A stretch of DNA of 64,000 nt. It comes from Faecalibacterium sp. I3-3-89. Its GTDB lineage: Bacteria > Bacillota > Clostridia > Oscillospirales > Ruminococcaceae. Positions within the stretch are counted from its first letter, which is position 1, and every line of letters starts with the position of its first letter. Location of the stretch: assembly GCF_023347275.1 (NCBI RefSeq), contig NZ_CP094468.1:930001-994000 (forward strand), in the 5' to 3' direction. This document shows, piece after piece, positions 1 through 9,289 of this stretch. Under the pieces are notes generated by a model, which was not told the DNA's origin, made no database searches, and saw only the letters and a list, made by a program, of their open reading frames with translations. Made by a program: the position numbers and the translations under genes.

Positions 1-1
1 C

Positions 2-461
<460 letters not shown>

Positions 462-463
<2 letters not shown>

Positions 464-582
464 CCTCTCAGTCTGCTTCGCAGACAGCTCCCCTATCGAG
501 GGGAGCCTCTGGCGAAGAGGAAAACTTCTCCGATATGCCAAGGCCTCCTCTCGGTAGGGGAGGCGGCGCGGCGGAGAGGTTC
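462..582 (+). repeat. Palindromic repeat family A, copy A1
   Basis: About 120 nt beginning AACCTCTCAGTCTGCTTCGC and ending GGAGAGGTT, so the ends form an inverted repeat. Inside are CTTCGCCAGAGG-type and CCTCCCCTC/GAGGGGAGG palindromes. Near-identical copies lie at 26784-26915, 44989-45226 and 49968-50097, with an inverted copy at 8346-8548. It fills the purD-purL gap and would be transcribed as a long hairpin. No transposase is visible, so it resembles a MITE or REP-type element. Confidence 0.85.
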
Positions 583-621
583 TGCCCGGACGGAAAAATC
601 GATACAGGAGGGAAATACCCA

Positions 622-3600
622 ATGGTATATCGTATCTATGTTGAAAAGAAACCCGGCTTCGACGGCGAGGCCCAGAGCCTGCGCAACGAGCTGGTCTCGC
701 TGCTGGGCATCAAGGAGCTGAGCGGCCTGCGGCTGCTCAACCGCTACGACGTGGAGGGCATCGACGAGGCATTGTTCGAGCAGTGCGTGCCCACTGTGTT
801 CAGCGAGCCGCCGGTGGACAATACCTATGCGGAGCTGCCCGCTGCGGACGGCTGCGTGTCCTTTGCCGTGGAGTACCTGCCCGGCCAGTTCGACCAGCGC
901 GCCGACTCTGCCGCCGAGTGCATCCAGCTCATCAGTCAGGGCGAGCGCCCGCTGGTGCGCTCTGCCCGCGTCTACCTGCTGGAGGGCACCCTGACCGACG
1001 AGCAGCTGGCCGAGATCAAGAAATACGTCATCAACCCCGTGGAGGCCCGCGAGGCTTCGCTGGACACCAAGGCTACCCTGAAGATGGAGTATCCCGTCCC
1101 CACCGAGGTGGCCGTTCTGGACGGCTTCAACGAGCTGGACGAGGAGGGCCTGAAGAAGTTCATCGATGAGAAGGGCCTTGCGATGGACCTCGGCGACATC
1201 AAGTTCTGTCAGAAGTATTTCCGCTCGGAGAAGCGCGACCCGACCATTACTGAGATCAAGATGATCGACACTTACTGGTCCGATCACTGCCGCCATACCA
1301 CCTTCGGCACCATTCTGGACGACGTCCAGATCGACGATGCCGTGGTGCAGAAGGCATTTGACCGCTACATGGCCATGCGCGCCGACCTTGGCCGCGAGAA
1401 CAAGCCCCGCTGCATGATGGACCTTGCCACCATCGGTGCCAAGGAGCTGAAAAAGCAGGGTGTCCTGAAGAACCTCGATGAGTCTGAGGAGATCAACGCC
1501 TGCACCGTCAAGATCAAGTGTGATGTCAACGGCAAGGACGAGGACTGGCTCTTCCTCTTCAAGAATGAGACCCACAACCATCCCACCGAGATCGAGCCGT
1601 TCGGCGGTGCGGCTACCTGCATCGGCGGTGCCATCCGTGATCCCCTGTCCGGCCGCAGCTACGTCTATCAGGCCATGCGCGTCACCGGCGCAGGCGACCC
1701 CCTCAAGCCCGTCAGCGAGACCCTGCCCGGCAAGCTGCCTCAGCGCAAGCTGGTGACGACCGCTGCCGCCGGTTATTCCTCCTACGGCAACCAGATCGGC
1801 CTCGCCACCGGTCAGGTGGATGAGATCTATCACCCCGGCTATGTGGCAAAGCGTATGGAAATCGGCGCTGTCGTGGGCGCGACTCCCGCTTCCCACGTCC
1901 GCCGCGAGTGCCCCGCCCCCGGCGACGTCATCGTCCTGCTGGGCGGCCGCACCGGCCGTGACGGCATCGGCGGCGCTACCGGCTCCTCCAAGGCCCACAA
2001 GCTGGACAGCCTCGAGCACTGCGGTGCCGAGGTGCAGAAGGGCAACGCCCCCATCGAGCGCAAGCTGCAGCGCCTGTTCCGCCGCGAAGATGCCTGCAAG
2101 ATGATCAAGCGCTGCAACGACTTCGGCGCAGGCGGCGTTTCCGTCGCCATCGGCGAGCTGGCCGACGGCCTGTATATCGACCTGAACAAGGTCACGAAGA
2201 AGTATGACGGCCTCGACGGCACCGAGCTGGCCATCAGCGAGAGTCAGGAGCGAATGGCCGTGGCGCTGGCCCCCGAGGATGTGGACAAGTTCATCGCCAT
2301 TGCCACCGAGGAGAACCTTGAGGCCACCCCCGTGGCGAAGGTCACGGAAGAAAAGCGTCTGAACATGGTGTGGAACGGCAAGTCCATCGTCAACATCAGC
2401 CGCGAGTTCCTGAACTCCAACGGTGCCGAGAAGCATCAGAACGTCCACATCGAGAAGGGCACCGTCTGGCAGCCCCAGTGGGCCGGTGTGACCTTCGAGC
2501 AGAAGATGAAGAACATGGTGGGCGACCTGAACGTCTGCAGCAAGAAGGGCCTTTCGGAGCGGTTCGACTCCACCATCGGCGCAGCCACTGTGCTGATGCC
2601 CTTCGGCGGCGCACGCCAGCTGACCCCCCAGAACGCCATGGTGGCCAAGCTGCCGGTGGACGGCGAGACCAACACCTGCTCCGGCATGGCATGGGGCTAC
2701 AACCCCTATCTGATGAGCGCTGACCAGTATGTGGGCGCGCAGATGGCCGTGATCGAGAGCGTGACCAAGCTGGTGGCCAGCGGCTTCCGCTATGAGGACG
2801 CCTACCTGACGTTCCAGGAGTATTTCGAGCGTCTGGGCAATGTGCCGGAGCGCTGGGGCAAGCCGCTGGCCGCTCTGCTGGGCGCTCTGGATGCCCAGAT
2901 GGGCCTCGGCATCGCCTCCATCGGCGGCAAGGATAGTATGTCCGGCTCCTTCGAGCAGCTGGATGTGCCTCCCACGCTGGTGTCCTTCGCCACGGCCATC
3001 GGCAAGGCCAGCCGCGTCGTCTCCACCGAGTTCAAGAAGCCGGAGAGCACGGTCGTCCTCCTCCGGCCCATCCTCGATCCGGCGACCGGCTGCCCCAACT
3101 TCTTCTCCCTGAAAGCCAACTATAAGATCGTCGAGCAGATGATGGAGGAGGGCATCGTGGCCTCCGCCTGCTCTGTGGGCTACGGCGGTCTGGCCGAGGC
3201 CCTCTTCAAGATGGGTCTGGGCAACCGCATCGGCTTCAAGATGATGACCAAGATGTCCACCCACGATATGTTCAAGCCCATGTACGGCTCCATCGTGCTG
3301 GAGATGGTCTCCGACGCCCCGGCCGGTGAGCTGCTGGGCGAGACCACGGCGGACTACGTCTTCGAGTGCTGCGGCGACAAGCTGGATATGGCACAGCTGC
3401 AGGAGATCTGGGAGTCCAAGCTCGAGCCGGTCTACCCCTACCGCAAGTCCGGCCCCGTCGTCGAGAAGATCAGCGGCAGCCTGACCGCTCCCGCTGCGCC
3501 CAAGATCGGCGTGGCAAAGCCGAAGGTCATCATCCCGGTCTTCCCGGGCACCAACTGCGAGTACGACACCGCCCGCGCCTTTGCCCGCGCCGGTGCCGAC

Positions 3601-4317
3601 CCCGAGGTGCTGGTCATCCGCAACCTGACCCCCGCTGACGTCACTGCCAGCTGCGAGGCACTGGTGAAGGCCATCAACGAGAGCCAGATCGTCATGCTGC
3701 CCGGCGGCTTCTCCGGTGGCGACGAGCCGGACGGCAGCGCCAAGTTCATCGCCTCCTTCTTCCGCAGCCCGGCCGTCACCGAGGCGGTCCGCGACCTGCT
3801 GCAGCACCGTGACGGCCTGATGCTGGGCATCTGCAACGGCTTCCAGGCCCTCATCAAGCTGGGTCTGGCTGCTTACGGTGACATCCGCCCCATCACGTCC
3901 TGCGACCCGACCCTGACCTTCAACACCATCGGTCGCCACCAGAGTATGCTGGTGCGCACCCGCATCGCTTCCACCGGCAGCCCGTGGCTGTCCAAGTGCA
4001 GCGTGGGCGACCAGCACACCGTGGCCATCAGCCACGGCGAGGGACGCTTTGTGGCCCCCCAGAGCGTGCTGGATACCCTCATCGCCAACGGCCAGATCGC
4101 AACTCAGTACGTCGATCAGGACGACAACCCCAGCATGGACCTGCGGTATAACCCCAACGGCTCCGTCCTCGCCATCGAGGGCATCACCAGCCCGGACGGC
4201 CGCGTCTTTGGTAAGATGGGCCACTCGGAGCGCAGCGGCGAGTACCTCTACAAGAATGTCACCGGCGATAAGTATCAGCCGATCTTCGAGGGCGGCGTGG
4301 ACTATTTCAAGATTTGA
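622..4317 (+). CDS. purL: Phosphoribosylformylglycinamidine (FGAM) synthase, single-chain
   Basis: A 1231-residue enzyme that converts FGAR plus glutamine and ATP to FGAM in purine synthesis. It is the large fused form, with the synthetase and glutaminase on one chain, as in many Clostridia and Proteobacteria, not the PurS/PurQ/PurL trio. Visible motifs are WSDHCRHTTF near residue 215, HNHPTEIEPFGG at about 318, and a C-terminal class I glutaminase with GTNCEYD, PGGFSGGDEPDG, nucleophile Cys about 1071 in GICNGF, and HGEGRF. The ATG at 622 is chosen because an AGGAGGG ribosome-binding site lies just upstream (607-613). An in-frame ATG at 535 falls inside repeat A1 and has no such site. Only the repeat separates it from purD, so cotranscription is likely. 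Confidence 0.96.
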   Translation: MVYRIYVEKKPGFDGEAQSLRNELVSLLGIKELSGLRLLNRYDVEGIDEALFEQCVPTVFSEPPVDNTYAELPAADGCVSFAVEYLPGQFDQRADSAAECIQLISQGERPLVRSARVYLLEGTLTDEQLAEIKKYVINPVEAREASLDTKATLKMEYPVPTEVAVLDGFNELDEEGLKKFIDEKGLAMDLGDIKFCQKYFRSEKRDPTITEIKMIDTYWSDHCRHTTFGTILDDVQIDDAVVQKAFDRYMAMRADLGRENKPRCMMDLATIGAKELKKQGVLKNLDESEEINACTVKIKCDVNGKDEDWLFLFKNETHNHPTEIEPFGGAATCIGGAIRDPLSGRSYVYQAMRVTGAGDPLKPVSETLPGKLPQRKLVTTAAAGYSSYGNQIGLATGQVDEIYHPGYVAKRMEIGAVVGATPASHVRRECPAPGDVIVLLGGRTGRDGIGGATGSSKAHKLDSLEHCGAEVQKGNAPIERKLQRLFRREDACKMIKRCNDFGAGGVSVAIGELADGLYIDLNKVTKKYDGLDGTELAISESQERMAVALAPEDVDKFIAIATEENLEATPVAKVTEEKRLNMVWNGKSIVNISREFLNSNGAEKHQNVHIEKGTVWQPQWAGVTFEQKMKNMVGDLNVCSKKGLSERFDSTIGAATVLMPFGGARQLTPQNAMVAKLPVDGETNTCSGMAWGYNPYLMSADQYVGAQMAVIESVTKLVASGFRYEDAYLTFQEYFERLGNVPERWGKPLAALLGALDAQMGLGIASIGGKDSMSGSFEQLDVPPTLVSFATAIGKASRVVSTEFKKPESTVVLLRPILDPATGCPNFFSLKANYKIVEQMMEEGIVASACSVGYGGLAEALFKMGLGNRIGFKMMTKMSTHDMFKPMYGSIVLEMVSDAPAGELLGETTADYVFECCGDKLDMAQLQEIWESKLEPVYPYRKSGPVVEKISGSLTAPAAPKIGVAKPKVIIPVFPGTNCEYDTARAFARAGADPEVLVIRNLTPADVTASCEALVKAINESQIVMLPGGFSGGDEPDGSAKFIASFFRSPAVTEAVRDLLQHRDGLMLGICNGFQALIKLGLAAYGDIRPITSCDPTLTFNTIGRHQSMLVRTRIASTGSPWLSKCSVGDQHTVAISHGEGRFVAPQSVLDTLIANGQIATQYVDQDDNPSMDLRYNPNGSVLAIEGITSPDGRVFGKMGHSERSGEYLYKNVTGDKYQPIFEGGVDYFKI

Positions 4318-4348
4318 TGGTAGAATAGAAGAAACTTACCCGATCCGC

Positions 4349-4529
4349 AAAGGCTCTCCCTTTGGGAGAGCTGGCGCGTGAGCGCCTGAGAGGGCAAGGA
4401 TGTCAGGAAAGAGGGAAACATCGCTTGGACAAAGAGCCTGCTTATCACAGTACGGGATGCAGTTTGTCAGGCGGCTTGCCCTCTCCGGCATCGCAGGCGA
4501 TGCCACCTCTCCCAAGGGGAGAGGCTTTT
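4349..4529 (+). repeat. Palindromic repeat family B, copy B1
   Basis: About 180 nt between purL and purB, running from AAAGGCTCTCCCTTTGGGAG to CAAGGGGAGAGGCTTTT, so both ends carry a GGCTCTCCC/GGGAGAGCC hairpin. Full copies are at 28166-28354 (same orientation) and 63493-63679 (inverted). End fragments are at 6111-6137 and 36214-36239. No coding content. It is unrelated in sequence to family A except for the shared GGAGAGG-like ends. Confidence 0.85.
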
Positions 4530-4580
4530 GGCAGCGTGACGGTAACTTTCTGGAAACGAATACCCAAGGAGGACAGCTTA

Positions 4581-6026
4581 ATGTCTCAGCATGACCGTTA
4601 TATCAGCCCCTTTTCCACCCGATATGCCTCCGATGAGATGCAGTACATCTTCTCGGACGACAACAAGTTCCGCACATGGCGCCGTCTGTGGGTGGCGCTG
4701 GCCCGGGCCGAGATGAAGCAGGGCCTGACCAATATCACCCCCGAGATGGTGGCCGAGCTGGAAGCTCATGTGGACGACATCAACTATGAGGTCGCCATCG
4801 AGAGGGAGAAGCTGGTGCGCCACGACGTTATGAGCCATGTCTACGCCTACGGCCAGCAGTGCCCCAAGGCAGCAGGCATCATCCATCTGGGCGCCACCAG
4901 CTGCTACGTCGGCGACAACACCGACATCATCGTGATGCGTCAGGGCCTTGAGCTGGTGCGCAAGAAGCTCATCGGCGTGCTGGCAAAGCTGGCCAAGTTT
5001 GCCGAGGAGTACAAGGATATGCCCTGCATGGCCTACACCCACTGCCAGCCCGCCCAGCCCACCACCGTGGGCAAGCGTGCCACCCTGTGGGCCAACGAGC
5101 TGGTGATGGACCTCAACGAGATCGACCACCGCCTTGCGACCCTGCAGCTGCGCGGTGTCAAGGGCACCACCGGTACGCAGGCCTCTTTCATGGAGCTGTT
5201 CAAGGGCGACGCCGATAAGATCCGCGCCGTGGATGCCTCTATCGCCGAGGAGATGGGCTTCGACCGCGAGGCCGTTATCCCGGTGTCCGGCCAGACCTAC
5301 AGCCGCAAGGTGGATGCTTTCATCCTGAATGCTCTGGCCGGCATCGGCCAGAGCTGCATGAAGTTTGCCACCGACCTGCGTCTGCTGGCCAACTTCAAGG
5401 AGATGGAAGAGCCTTTTGAGAAGAACCAGATCGGTTCCTCTGCCATGCCCTACAAGCGCAACCCCATGCGCTGCGAGCGTATCTGCGCACTGAGCCGCTA
5501 CTTGATGGTGGATGTGCTCAATCCCAGCTTCACCACTGGCACCCAGTGGTTCGAGCGGACGCTGGATGACAGCGCCAACAAGCGGGTGGCAATGGCCGAA
5601 GGCTTCCTCGCCACCGACGCCATCCTGAACATCATGCTCAACGTCACCGACGGCATCGTGGTCTACCCGAAGGTCATCCGCAGCCGCCTGATGGCGGAGC
5701 TGCCCTTCATGGCCAGCGAGAACATCATGATGCAGGCCGTGGAGAAGGGCGGCAACCGTCAGGAGCTGCACGAGCGCCTGCGCCAGCACGCCATCGCCGC
5801 CGGCAAGCAGGTCAAGGAAGAGGGCCTGCCCAACGATATGGTAGACCGTGTCGCCGCTGACCCCGCCTTTGGCCTGACCAAGGAGGAGATCACAGCGGGC
5901 CTTGTGCCCGAAAACTTCGTGGGCCGCGCTCCCCAGCAGGTGGAGGAGTTCATTGCCCACATCCTCAAGCCCATTTTCGACACGAATCCGGATGCTGTGG
6001 AGCAGCATGCGAATCTGAGTGTCTAA
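4581..6026 (+). CDS. purB: Adenylosuccinate lyase
   Basis: A 481-residue fumarase/aspartase-superfamily enzyme. It removes fumarate from SAICAR and from adenylosuccinate, so it acts in both IMP and AMP synthesis. The signature SSAMPYKRNPMRCE sits near residue 286, and the early histidine regions VRHDVMSHVYAY and GATSCYVGDNTD are present. Length is normal for the clostridial form. The ATG at 4581 follows AAGGAGGA (4566-4573). A longer open frame upstream is only repeat B1. It is the last recognisable gene of the purD-purL-purB run and is followed by a strong terminator. Confidence 0.96.
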   Translation: MSQHDRYISPFSTRYASDEMQYIFSDDNKFRTWRRLWVALARAEMKQGLTNITPEMVAELEAHVDDINYEVAIEREKLVRHDVMSHVYAYGQQCPKAAGIIHLGATSCYVGDNTDIIVMRQGLELVRKKLIGVLAKLAKFAEEYKDMPCMAYTHCQPAQPTTVGKRATLWANELVMDLNEIDHRLATLQLRGVKGTTGTQASFMELFKGDADKIRAVDASIAEEMGFDREAVIPVSGQTYSRKVDAFILNALAGIGQSCMKFATDLRLLANFKEMEEPFEKNQIGSSAMPYKRNPMRCERICALSRYLMVDVLNPSFTTGTQWFERTLDDSANKRVAMAEGFLATDAILNIMLNVTDGIVVYPKVIRSRLMAELPFMASENIMMQAVEKGGNRQELHERLRQHAIAAGKQVKEEGLPNDMVDRVAADPAFGLTKEEITAGLVPENFVGRAPQQVEEFIAHILKPIFDTNPDAVEQHANLSV

Positions 6027-6052
6027 GGCTTCAAAACATTAGCTCACAAAGG

Positions 6053-6085
6053 GAGAACGCTGCTGCGCGTTCTCTCTTTTGTTTT
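6053..6085 (+). terminator. Intrinsic terminator after purB
   Basis: Stem GAGAACGC (6053-6060) pairs with GCGTTCTC (6067-6074), followed by the T-rich TCTTTTGTTTT. Confidence 0.8.
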
Positions 6086-6110
6086 GAGACAAAGTTTTTT
6101 TGGGCACTGC

Positions 6111-6137
6111 AAAAGCCTCTCCCAAAGGAAGAGCCTT
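6111..6137. repeat. Family B end fragment
   Basis: AAAAGCCTCTCCC, a short loop, then GGAAGAGCCTT: an isolated terminal hairpin of repeat family B without the body. It lies just upstream of the pseudouridine synthase gene. Confidence 0.55.
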
Positions 6138-6200
6138 GAACCGTTTTACCTAAAATGCTACAATATATCCGCACAAAACATTGAGAATCAGGAGAACACC

Positions 6201-6905
6201 ATGCGACTCGACAAATATCTGGCCGAGACGGCCCAATGCACCCGGAGCGAGGCCAAGGCGCTGCTGGCAAAAGGGCGCGTCACCGTGAACGGTGCGGTCT
6301 GCAAGAAAGGGGACACCCAGCTGAAGGCCGCCGACGCCGTGGCAGTGGACGGCAGGGCACTTGATTACCAGCAGTTCGTCTACCTCATGCTCAATAAGCC
6401 CGAGGGCGTCGTCAGCGCCTCCACCGACAAGAGAGACACCACCGTCGTCGATCTGGTGGGGGACGCCTACCCCCGCCGGGAGCTGTTCCCGGCGGGGCGG
6501 CTGGACAAGACCAGCACCGGCTTTGTCCTGCTGACGGACGACGGCGGCTTTGCCCACGACATCCTCGCGCCCAAGCGCCATGTCTCCAAGACCTACACTG
6601 TTACCATCGACACCCCGCTGACGGAGGAGATGCGCGCAGGCTTTGCCGCCGGCGTCACGCTGGCCGACGGCACGGCCCTCTCTCCGGCAGAGGTGTCCGC
6701 CCTTACACCCGACGGCCTGACCGTCCGCGTCCTGCTGCGGCAGGGCGTCTACCACCAGATCAAGCGGATGTTCGGCATCTACGGCGCGGGCGTCAACGCC
6801 CTCCACCGGGACGCCATCGGCGGCCTTACGCTGGACGAGAGCCTTGCGCCGGGCCAGTGGAGGGAGCTGACCGCCGACGAAGTGGCGAAAATTACCACGG
6901 GGTGA
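6201..6905 (+). CDS. Pseudouridine synthase, RsuA/RluB family
   Basis: A 234-residue RNA pseudouridine synthase. The N-terminal S4 RNA-binding domain (RLDKYLAETAQCTRSEAKALL, roughly residues 2-50) leads into the catalytic domain, with MLNKPEGVVSA near residue 67 and the catalytic-Asp motif GRLDKTSTG near residue 100. By family it probably modifies U516 of 16S rRNA (RsuA type), but the exact target cannot be read from sequence alone. The ATG at 6201 is preceded by CAGGAGAA. It stands alone between purB and the PucR-type regulator. Confidence 0.9.
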   Translation: MRLDKYLAETAQCTRSEAKALLAKGRVTVNGAVCKKGDTQLKAADAVAVDGRALDYQQFVYLMLNKPEGVVSASTDKRDTTVVDLVGDAYPRRELFPAGRLDKTSTGFVLLTDDGGFAHDILAPKRHVSKTYTVTIDTPLTEEMRAGFAAGVTLADGTALSPAEVSALTPDGLTVRVLLRQGVYHQIKRMFGIYGAGVNALHRDAIGGLTLDESLAPGQWRELTADEVAKITTG

Positions 6906-7054
6906 GGCGGCGCTTTTCACCCCTTCTTCAAAAAAGTATCACAATTTGCCGGTAAAATAGCTCTCAGAACCACGCAGAAAGGCCTTTTTTGGCCCTGAAA
7001 ATGCCCCGAAAGATAATTTCAACAAGAAAGAAGAATTTTTTTTGGTGAAATATG

Positions 7055-7083
7055 TTGCAAAAGTAAATTCTTTTGTGTAAAAT
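7055..7083 (+). promoter_or_regulatory. Sigma-A-type promoter for the PucR-family gene
   Basis: TTGCAA (7055-7060), a 17-nt spacer and TAAAAT (7078-7083) in a strongly AT-rich stretch, 85 nt before the start codon at 7169. The long A/T-rich block from about 6990 upstream may act as an UP-like element. Confidence 0.65.
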
Positions 7084-7168
7084 ATAAAATGTAATGCGGC
7101 GAAATTGTTGAAAATCACAATCCCGCCCACCTGCGGTTTGCACAAGAGAGGAAAAGGGGTATCCATTT

Positions 7169-8254
7169 ATGGCCAATAGAGTATTTCAGAGCGTGATCTA
7201 CCAGATGAAGGACGCGATCGACCGTGTGGTCGGCGTGGTGGATGAGACCGGCGCTGTCATCTCCTGCTCGGAGCTGAATCTGATCGGCGAGGTGCGCGAG
7301 GGCTTTATGGCAGAGCGTCTGACGGCCGGAGACCGCTTCGTGCGGGATGGCTACACCTATCAGCAGTTCTCCAGCGCAAAGCATAACGATTATGCCGTCT
7401 TCGTGGAAGGCGCTGACGAGACTGCGGGCCAGTTCGCCGCGCTGCTGTCCATCAGCCTCCAGAGCATCAAGCAGTATCACGACGAGAAGTTCGACAAGTC
7501 CAACTTTATCAAGAATGTGGTGCTGGACAATATCCTGCCCGGCGACATCTACGCCAAGGCCCGTGAGCTGCACTTCGCCACCGACGTCTCCCGGGTGGTG
7601 TTCATCGTCCGCGTCACCAGCGGCGGCGACATCTCCGCTTACGACGTGGTGAGCAGCCTGTTCCCCGACAAGCAGAAGGACTTCGTCTTCAACATCAGCG
7701 AGACGGACACCGTTCTGGTCAAGGAGATCCGCAAGGGCATCGACCGCTCCGATATGGAAAAGCTGGCGGCCAGCATCGTGGATACCCTGTCCGGAGAGCA
7801 TTACATCAAGGCTGTCGTGGGCATCGGCACCCCCATCGCCAACGTGAAGGATCTGGCCACTTCCTTTAAGGAAGCACAGATCGCCATGGAGGTCAGCAAG
7901 GTGTTTGATACCGAGAAGCAGATCATCCGCTACGACAATCTGGGCATTGCACGCCTCATTTATCAGCTGCCCACCACGGTCTGCGAGATGTTCCTGCGCG
8001 AGGTGTTCAAGCAGGGCAGCATCGAGAGTCTGGATCAGGAGACCCTCTTCACCATCCAGCGCTTCTTCGAGAACAACCTGAACGTCTCCGAGACCAGCCG
8101 CGGCCTGTTCGTCCACCGCAATACGCTGGTGTACCGTCTGGAAAAGATCAAAAAGCTGACCGGTCTGGATCTGCGTGAGTTCGACGACGCTATCGTGTTC
8201 AAGGTAGCGCTCATGGTCAAGAAGTACCTGTCCAACAATCCGGCCAAATATTGA
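7169..8254 (+). CDS. PucR/CdaR-type transcriptional regulator
   Basis: A 361-residue protein whose last ~60 residues (FFENNLNVSETSRGLFVHRNTLVYRLEKI region) form the PucR C-terminal helix-turn-helix. The middle, around SFKEAQIAMEVSKVF, looks like the GGDEF-like domain of CdaR-type activators. The N-terminus, VVGVVDETGAVISC, suggests a sensory domain. Members usually respond to small metabolites such as sugar diacids or purine breakdown products. Here the ligand is unknown and there is no catabolic operon beside it. The ATG follows AGAGAGGAAAAGG. It is monocistronic, with its own promoter and terminator. Confidence 0.82.
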   Translation: MANRVFQSVIYQMKDAIDRVVGVVDETGAVISCSELNLIGEVREGFMAERLTAGDRFVRDGYTYQQFSSAKHNDYAVFVEGADETAGQFAALLSISLQSIKQYHDEKFDKSNFIKNVVLDNILPGDIYAKARELHFATDVSRVVFIVRVTSGGDISAYDVVSSLFPDKQKDFVFNISETDTVLVKEIRKGIDRSDMEKLAASIVDTLSGEHYIKAVVGIGTPIANVKDLATSFKEAQIAMEVSKVFDTEKQIIRYDNLGIARLIYQLPTTVCEMFLREVFKQGSIESLDQETLFTIQRFFENNLNVSETSRGLFVHRNTLVYRLEKIKKLTGLDLREFDDAIVFKVALMVKKYLSNNPAKY

Positions 8255-8287
8255 TATTTCGTCTCAGCCGTCCCGGCTGCGGACGCC

Positions 8288-8330
8288 GAAACCGGCCGCT
8301 CGACCCCGATGCTGGCCGGTTTCTTTTGTT
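8288..8330 (+). terminator. Intrinsic terminator after the PucR-family gene
   Basis: GAAACCGGCC (8288-8297) pairs with GGCCGGTTTC (8314-8323), followed by TTTTGTT. Confidence 0.85.
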
Positions 8331-8345
8331 ATAGCCTGTATGGAC

Positions 8346-8548
8346 AACCTCTCCGTCACGGCGGAAAGCTTTATCTCTTCGCCAGAGGCTCCCCTCGGTA
8401 GGGGCAACAACGACGACCGCCGCCAGTGGCGGAAACAGGGAGTCATTGTTGGGGCAGCGGCCAGCAAGACGCGAGTGCTTATCAAAGCACGAAGCGGATG
8501 CTGGGAGCCGCAACCTGGCCTTGTCGAGCGAAGCGAGACTGAGAGGTT
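8346..8548 (-). repeat. Family A copy A2 (inverted) carrying a family C insert
   Basis: A family A element in the opposite orientation to A1: AACCTCTCCGTCACGG at the left and ACTGAGAGGTT at the right. Its middle is interrupted by the family C element C1. It fills most of the 342-nt gap in front of ftsE. No clear promoter for ftsE is visible outside it, so ftsE may be transcribed through or from within the element. Confidence 0.75.
8411..8518 (+). repeat. Family C repeat, copy C1
   Basis: About 105 nt, CGACGACCGCCGCCAGTGGC to GAGCCGCAACCTGG, with internal CCGCCAGTGGCGG and AGTGCTTATCAAAGCACG palindromes. Related copies are at 41131-41228, 45090-45192 and, inverted, 47923-48030. Here it lies inside a family A element. 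Confidence 0.8.
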
Positions 8549-8596
8549 TAAGCTTGGAACTTCTGTACCAAATAACTTTTCAGGAGCAAGATACTC

Positions 8597-9289
8597 ATGA
8601 TAGATTTTGAACATGTCACCAAGATATACAAGAGGAGCGACAAGCCCGCGCTGGAGGACATCGACTTCCATGTGGCAGACGGCGAGTTCGTCTTTCTGGT
8701 GGGACACTCCGGTGCAGGCAAGTCCACCCTGCTCAAGCTCATCCTCCGGGAGGAGCTGCCCACAGAGGGCCGCGTGCTCGTGGACGGCAAGGATGTCGCC
8801 CGGCTGCGCCGGGGCAAAGTGCCCTATCTCCGCCGCCAGATGGGCATCATCTTTCAGGACTTCCGCCTCATCCCGACCATGACGGTCTACGAGAACATCG
8901 CCTTTGCGATGCACGTCACCAACATCGGCAAGAAGGACATCAAGGAGCGGGTCAACTATATGCTGGAGCTGGTGCATCTGGAGGATAAGGCAAAGGTCTA
9001 CCCCGAGTTCCTCTCCGGCGGCGAGCAGCAGCGGGTGGCCGTGGCCCGTGCTCTGGCCCACAGCCCTCGTCTGGTCATCGCGGACGAGCCTACCGGCAAC
9101 ATCGACCCCGAGATGAGCCTTGAGATGATGGAGCTGCTGGAGCGGGTGAGCGAGATGGGCATCACAGTGCTGGTCGTCACCCACGAGCATGAGCTGGTGC
9201 GCCGCTTCAACCGCCGCACCGTCACCCTGAAGAACGGCCGCATCATCTCCGACGTCCCGGCCAGCTTCGGCGAGGAGGTGCACGCATGA
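8597..9289 (+). CDS. ftsE: Cell division ATP-binding protein FtsE
   Basis: The 230-residue ABC ATPase of the FtsEX complex, which couples cytoplasmic ATP hydrolysis to activation of peptidoglycan hydrolases outside the cell. Walker A GHSGAGKST is near residue 37, the signature LSGGEQQRVAVARA near 138, and Walker B LVIADEPTGN near 158. The ATG follows CAGGAGCAAG. It overlaps ftsX by 4 bases (ATGA). The genes downstream, a coiled-coil M23 protein and CtpA, are the usual functional partners. Confidence 0.96.
   Translation: MIDFEHVTKIYKRSDKPALEDIDFHVADGEFVFLVGHSGAGKSTLLKLILREELPTEGRVLVDGKDVARLRRGKVPYLRRQMGIIFQDFRLIPTMTVYENIAFAMHVTNIGKKDIKERVNYMLELVHLEDKAKVYPEFLSGGEQQRVAVARALAHSPRLVIADEPTGNIDPEMSLEMMELLERVSEMGITVLVVTHEHELVRRFNRRTVTLKNGRIISDVPASFGEEVHA

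Noticed and set aside
493..4224. A 1243-codon open frame on the strand opposite purL
   Set aside because: It mirrors purL codon by codon, is rich in H/L/A/G/D runs as expected from the complement of GC-rich codons, has no ribosome-binding site and matches no family. The same holds for long antisense frames over purB, pyrG, GSIII, the MMPL and GLUG genes and addAB.
8340..8600. ORF upstream of ftsE reading through repeats A2 and C1
   Set aside because: Its translation is the same peptide seen wherever family C occurs, so it is repeat sequence and not a gene.
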